Shown here: in pieces, positions 53,154 to 54,831 of the stretch | Layout of the letters: each line of letters starts with the position of its first letter | Numbering within the stretch: position 1 is the first letter of the stretch | The notes under the pieces: generated by a model | What the model was told of the DNA's origin: nothing | The model's input: only the letters and a program-made list of their open reading frames with translations | Databases searched by the model: none | NCBI GenBank assembly: GCA_020725545.1 | Contig: DYEV01000017.1 | Span: forward strand, 1-54,831 | DNA from: Desulfobacca sp. | GTDB taxonomy: Bacteria; Desulfobacterota; Desulfobaccia; Desulfobaccales; Desulfobaccaceae | Direction of reading: 5' to 3' | Length of the DNA: 54,831 bases | Program-made: the position numbers and the translations under genes

Positions 53154-53967
53154 ATGGATTTTTTCTCCACCTTTGGCGCCCAGGATTCCACAGCTAATGT
53201 GACGGGCTATAATTTTACCGTCCTATGCTTTATGGCCAAGGCGGACTACCGTCTCCGGGATGAACTGGTCATCGGCCCGGGAACGGGCTACTATCATACC
53301 TGCGCCACCTATAAAGTCTCGGGGGCGGCGCCGGGATCAACAGCATCCCGTTCTACGCCTACGGGGCCTGCCCCGCCGGGTCTTTTTACGCCGTGGGGTC
53401 GTTGGACTATACCCTCAACCTCTACAGCCTGGACCGGAACATTGTCTTTGGTGTGGTCAACCGGGTGGCCACGGGTTTGGTCAACGGCAGACAGCTCAAT
53501 GCCTCCCTGGAAACCGGCTACGACGTTAAAGTGGCGCAGGTCATCTTGACCCCAGCCTTCACCTTGTACTACTCCCAGGCCTGGGTGAACGGGTTCACGG
53601 AGAGCGGCGCCGGGTCCCTGGACCTGAAAGTGAACTCCCAGAGCGCCCACTCTGTGCGGACCGGCTTGGGATGCGGCTGTCCCGCCCCTTCCAGGCCGGG
53701 ACAACCCTCATACTCCCCCAAATTTACGCCTTCCATCAACATGAATTTGCCAACCACCGCCGGGAGCTGGACGCCCGTCTGGCCCAAGCTTACAGTAGCT
53801 TCGGCTTCCAGACCGACTCCCCCTCCCGAGATTTTGCTGTCTTGGGAGCCGGGTTGGTGGTGGGCCTCCGAAAGAACCTGACCTTCCAGGCCACGTTCAA
53901 CGCCAAAGTGGGCAGGGGCGGGTATTCACCTCAGAGGGTCAGCGCCGGGCTGCGACATGAATTCTAG
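53154..53967 (+). pseudogene. Autotransporter beta-barrel domain, disrupted by two frameshifts
   Basis: Three frames join into one autotransporter translocator domain: FFSTFGAQDSTANVTGYNF, then (shifted near 53330) LDYTLNLYSLDRN... and GFTESGAGSLDLKV, then (shifted near 53670) LPQIYAFHQHEFANHRRELDARL and a C-terminal GLRHEF. The three pieces are in order, with the closing Phe of an outer-membrane barrel. No passenger domain is seen upstream, where spmB ends 20 bp before. The gene is decayed or the sequence has two base errors. Confidence 0.75.
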
Positions 53968-54445
53968 ATAGAATTCAAGACCACTGCTATATTCCAAAAT
54001 TCTTTTAAAATATCGTGAGGTTGCAATCTTCAGAGCATATTTGGCAACTGGGGGGGAGCGAAGCGAATCCCGCCTTCCGGCCATGCGGCCAGGCAGTTGC
54101 ACTCAGACGGTATCCTTTTGCGCTGCCAGGCGTTTGATGATTTGGAACTCGGGGGCACTTGCAGTGGCAGCAGGTACGAGGATATCCAGACCCCTCTTAG
54201 ACCCAGACCCACGGCAACTTTTGGACGATATCCCAACTTTCGAACAGTCCATGTATTCCGCCATCATACTTACCCGGCCATACCAGCATTATTCTCTTGG
54301 TGCCCAGAACCTCGGCTATCTTCAATAATGGACAGGCTATGCTATGCATTGGGGAAAAAATTCTCGCCAGCCGGCGAATAGATGGTATAGAATAAAGTGA
54401 TTAAAAATGGCCTTTTCCAAGGAGGCCAGTCTCCACTAGGTCGAC
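53968..54445. other. Intergenic region before tRNA-Arg
   Basis: About 480 bp. Open frames exist but have no ribosome-binding site or recognisable family. The tRNA promoter is likely near its 3' end. Confidence 0.5.
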
Positions 54446-54522
<77 letters not shown>

Positions 54523-54537
54523 AACATATTAAAAATA

Positions 54538-54563
54538 GGGGCTTTTTTAGCCCCTTAAATTTT
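54538..54563 (+). terminator. Intrinsic terminator after tRNA-Arg
   Basis: GGGGCT and AGCCCC pair around a loop of five Ts and are followed by TTAAATTTT, 15 bp after the tRNA. Confidence 0.6.
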
Positions 54564-54772
54564 GGCTTTTGACGCGGAGACCACTCGTGTCGCCGCTGCC
54601 TTCCCAACTCCCTGCCTTCCTCCGCCGCAGAGAACATTGGCTGCGCCGTTTCCCAAGCCTGGCCAGGTTAATGGCTGGCAAATCTGTTAAACTGAAATTC
54701 GACCGCAAGTTAAAATAGTTATGCGATAACAACAGGTTAAGCGGTACAAAAAAAGTGTTTGGTGAAGTTCTA

Positions 54773-54831
54773 CATTGAAAACTGACCCCCAATCGCCATT
54801 GAAAATTGACCCCCTCAGAGATAAACCGATG
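54773..54831. mobile_element. Possible end of an IS21-family element
   Basis: CATTGAAAACTGACCCCC (54773-54790) and CATTGAAAATTGACCCCC (54797-54814) are near-identical direct repeats 24 bp apart. Paired repeats containing GGGGTCAATTTTCAATG are typical of IS21-family termini, where the transposase binds several sites. The element would continue past the window; no transposase is visible here. Confidence 0.5.

Overview
The window is GC-rich and gene-dense, and its content points to an anaerobic Deltaproteobacterium (Desulfobacterota), plausibly a relative of Desulfobacca. The basis is a futalosine-pathway menaquinone cluster (mqnE, mqnC, an MTAP-like phosphorylase, mqnX, mqnA, ubiD and ubiA homologues), spmA/spmB without other sporulation genes, groESL under a CIRCE element, and a type III-B CRISPR system with a reverse transcriptase-Cas1 fusion. 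The organism name is inference from gene content.

Layout. (i) 1-19470 is a CRISPR-Cas region. A minus-strand operon runs RT-cas1, cmr1, cas10, cmr3, cmr4, cmr5, cmr6, a Can1-like CARF nuclease, a DHH-family phosphoesterase, an unrecognised protein with a faint sigma-factor look, a degenerate-STAND/TPR protein, and cas6. Most junctions overlap or are only a few bases wide. Divergent from it on the plus strand are a leader promoter, a 5-repeat array and a frameshifted cas2. (ii) 19470-24100 is a worn accessory island: small membrane-protein genes, a broken DUF1232 gene, remnants of a toxin-antitoxin pair and a truncated tyrosine recombinase. (iii) 24100-25814 holds a GDT1/UPF0016 manganese exporter behind a yybP-ykoY riboswitch with its own terminator, and an outer-membrane beta-barrel gene. 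(iv) 26052-34900 is the menaquinone cluster, preceded by a TetR regulator with a palindromic operator. (v) 35248-54522 is mostly housekeeping: valS, a hybrid histidine kinase, a FlgM-like protein, groESL, two ABC-2 export systems, arsR-arsC, murI, ruvB, a radical SAM protein, spmAB, a decayed autotransporter gene and tRNA-Arg(UCU). The right edge carries paired repeats that look like the end of an IS21-family element.

How the CRISPR part should work. Cas6 would cut the repeat at a short hairpin, leaving an 8-nt handle. Cmr1-6 with Cas10 would form the RNA-targeting complex. Cas10 keeps GGDD, so it can make cyclic oligoadenylate, but its HD nuclease motif looks lost. The signal would act on the CARF nuclease. 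The three genes between that nuclease and cas6 (DHH, unknown, STAND-like/TPR) are the least explained part of the window and the best candidate for a new signalling or regulatory module. All functional statements are read from the sequence by eye; no database search was possible.
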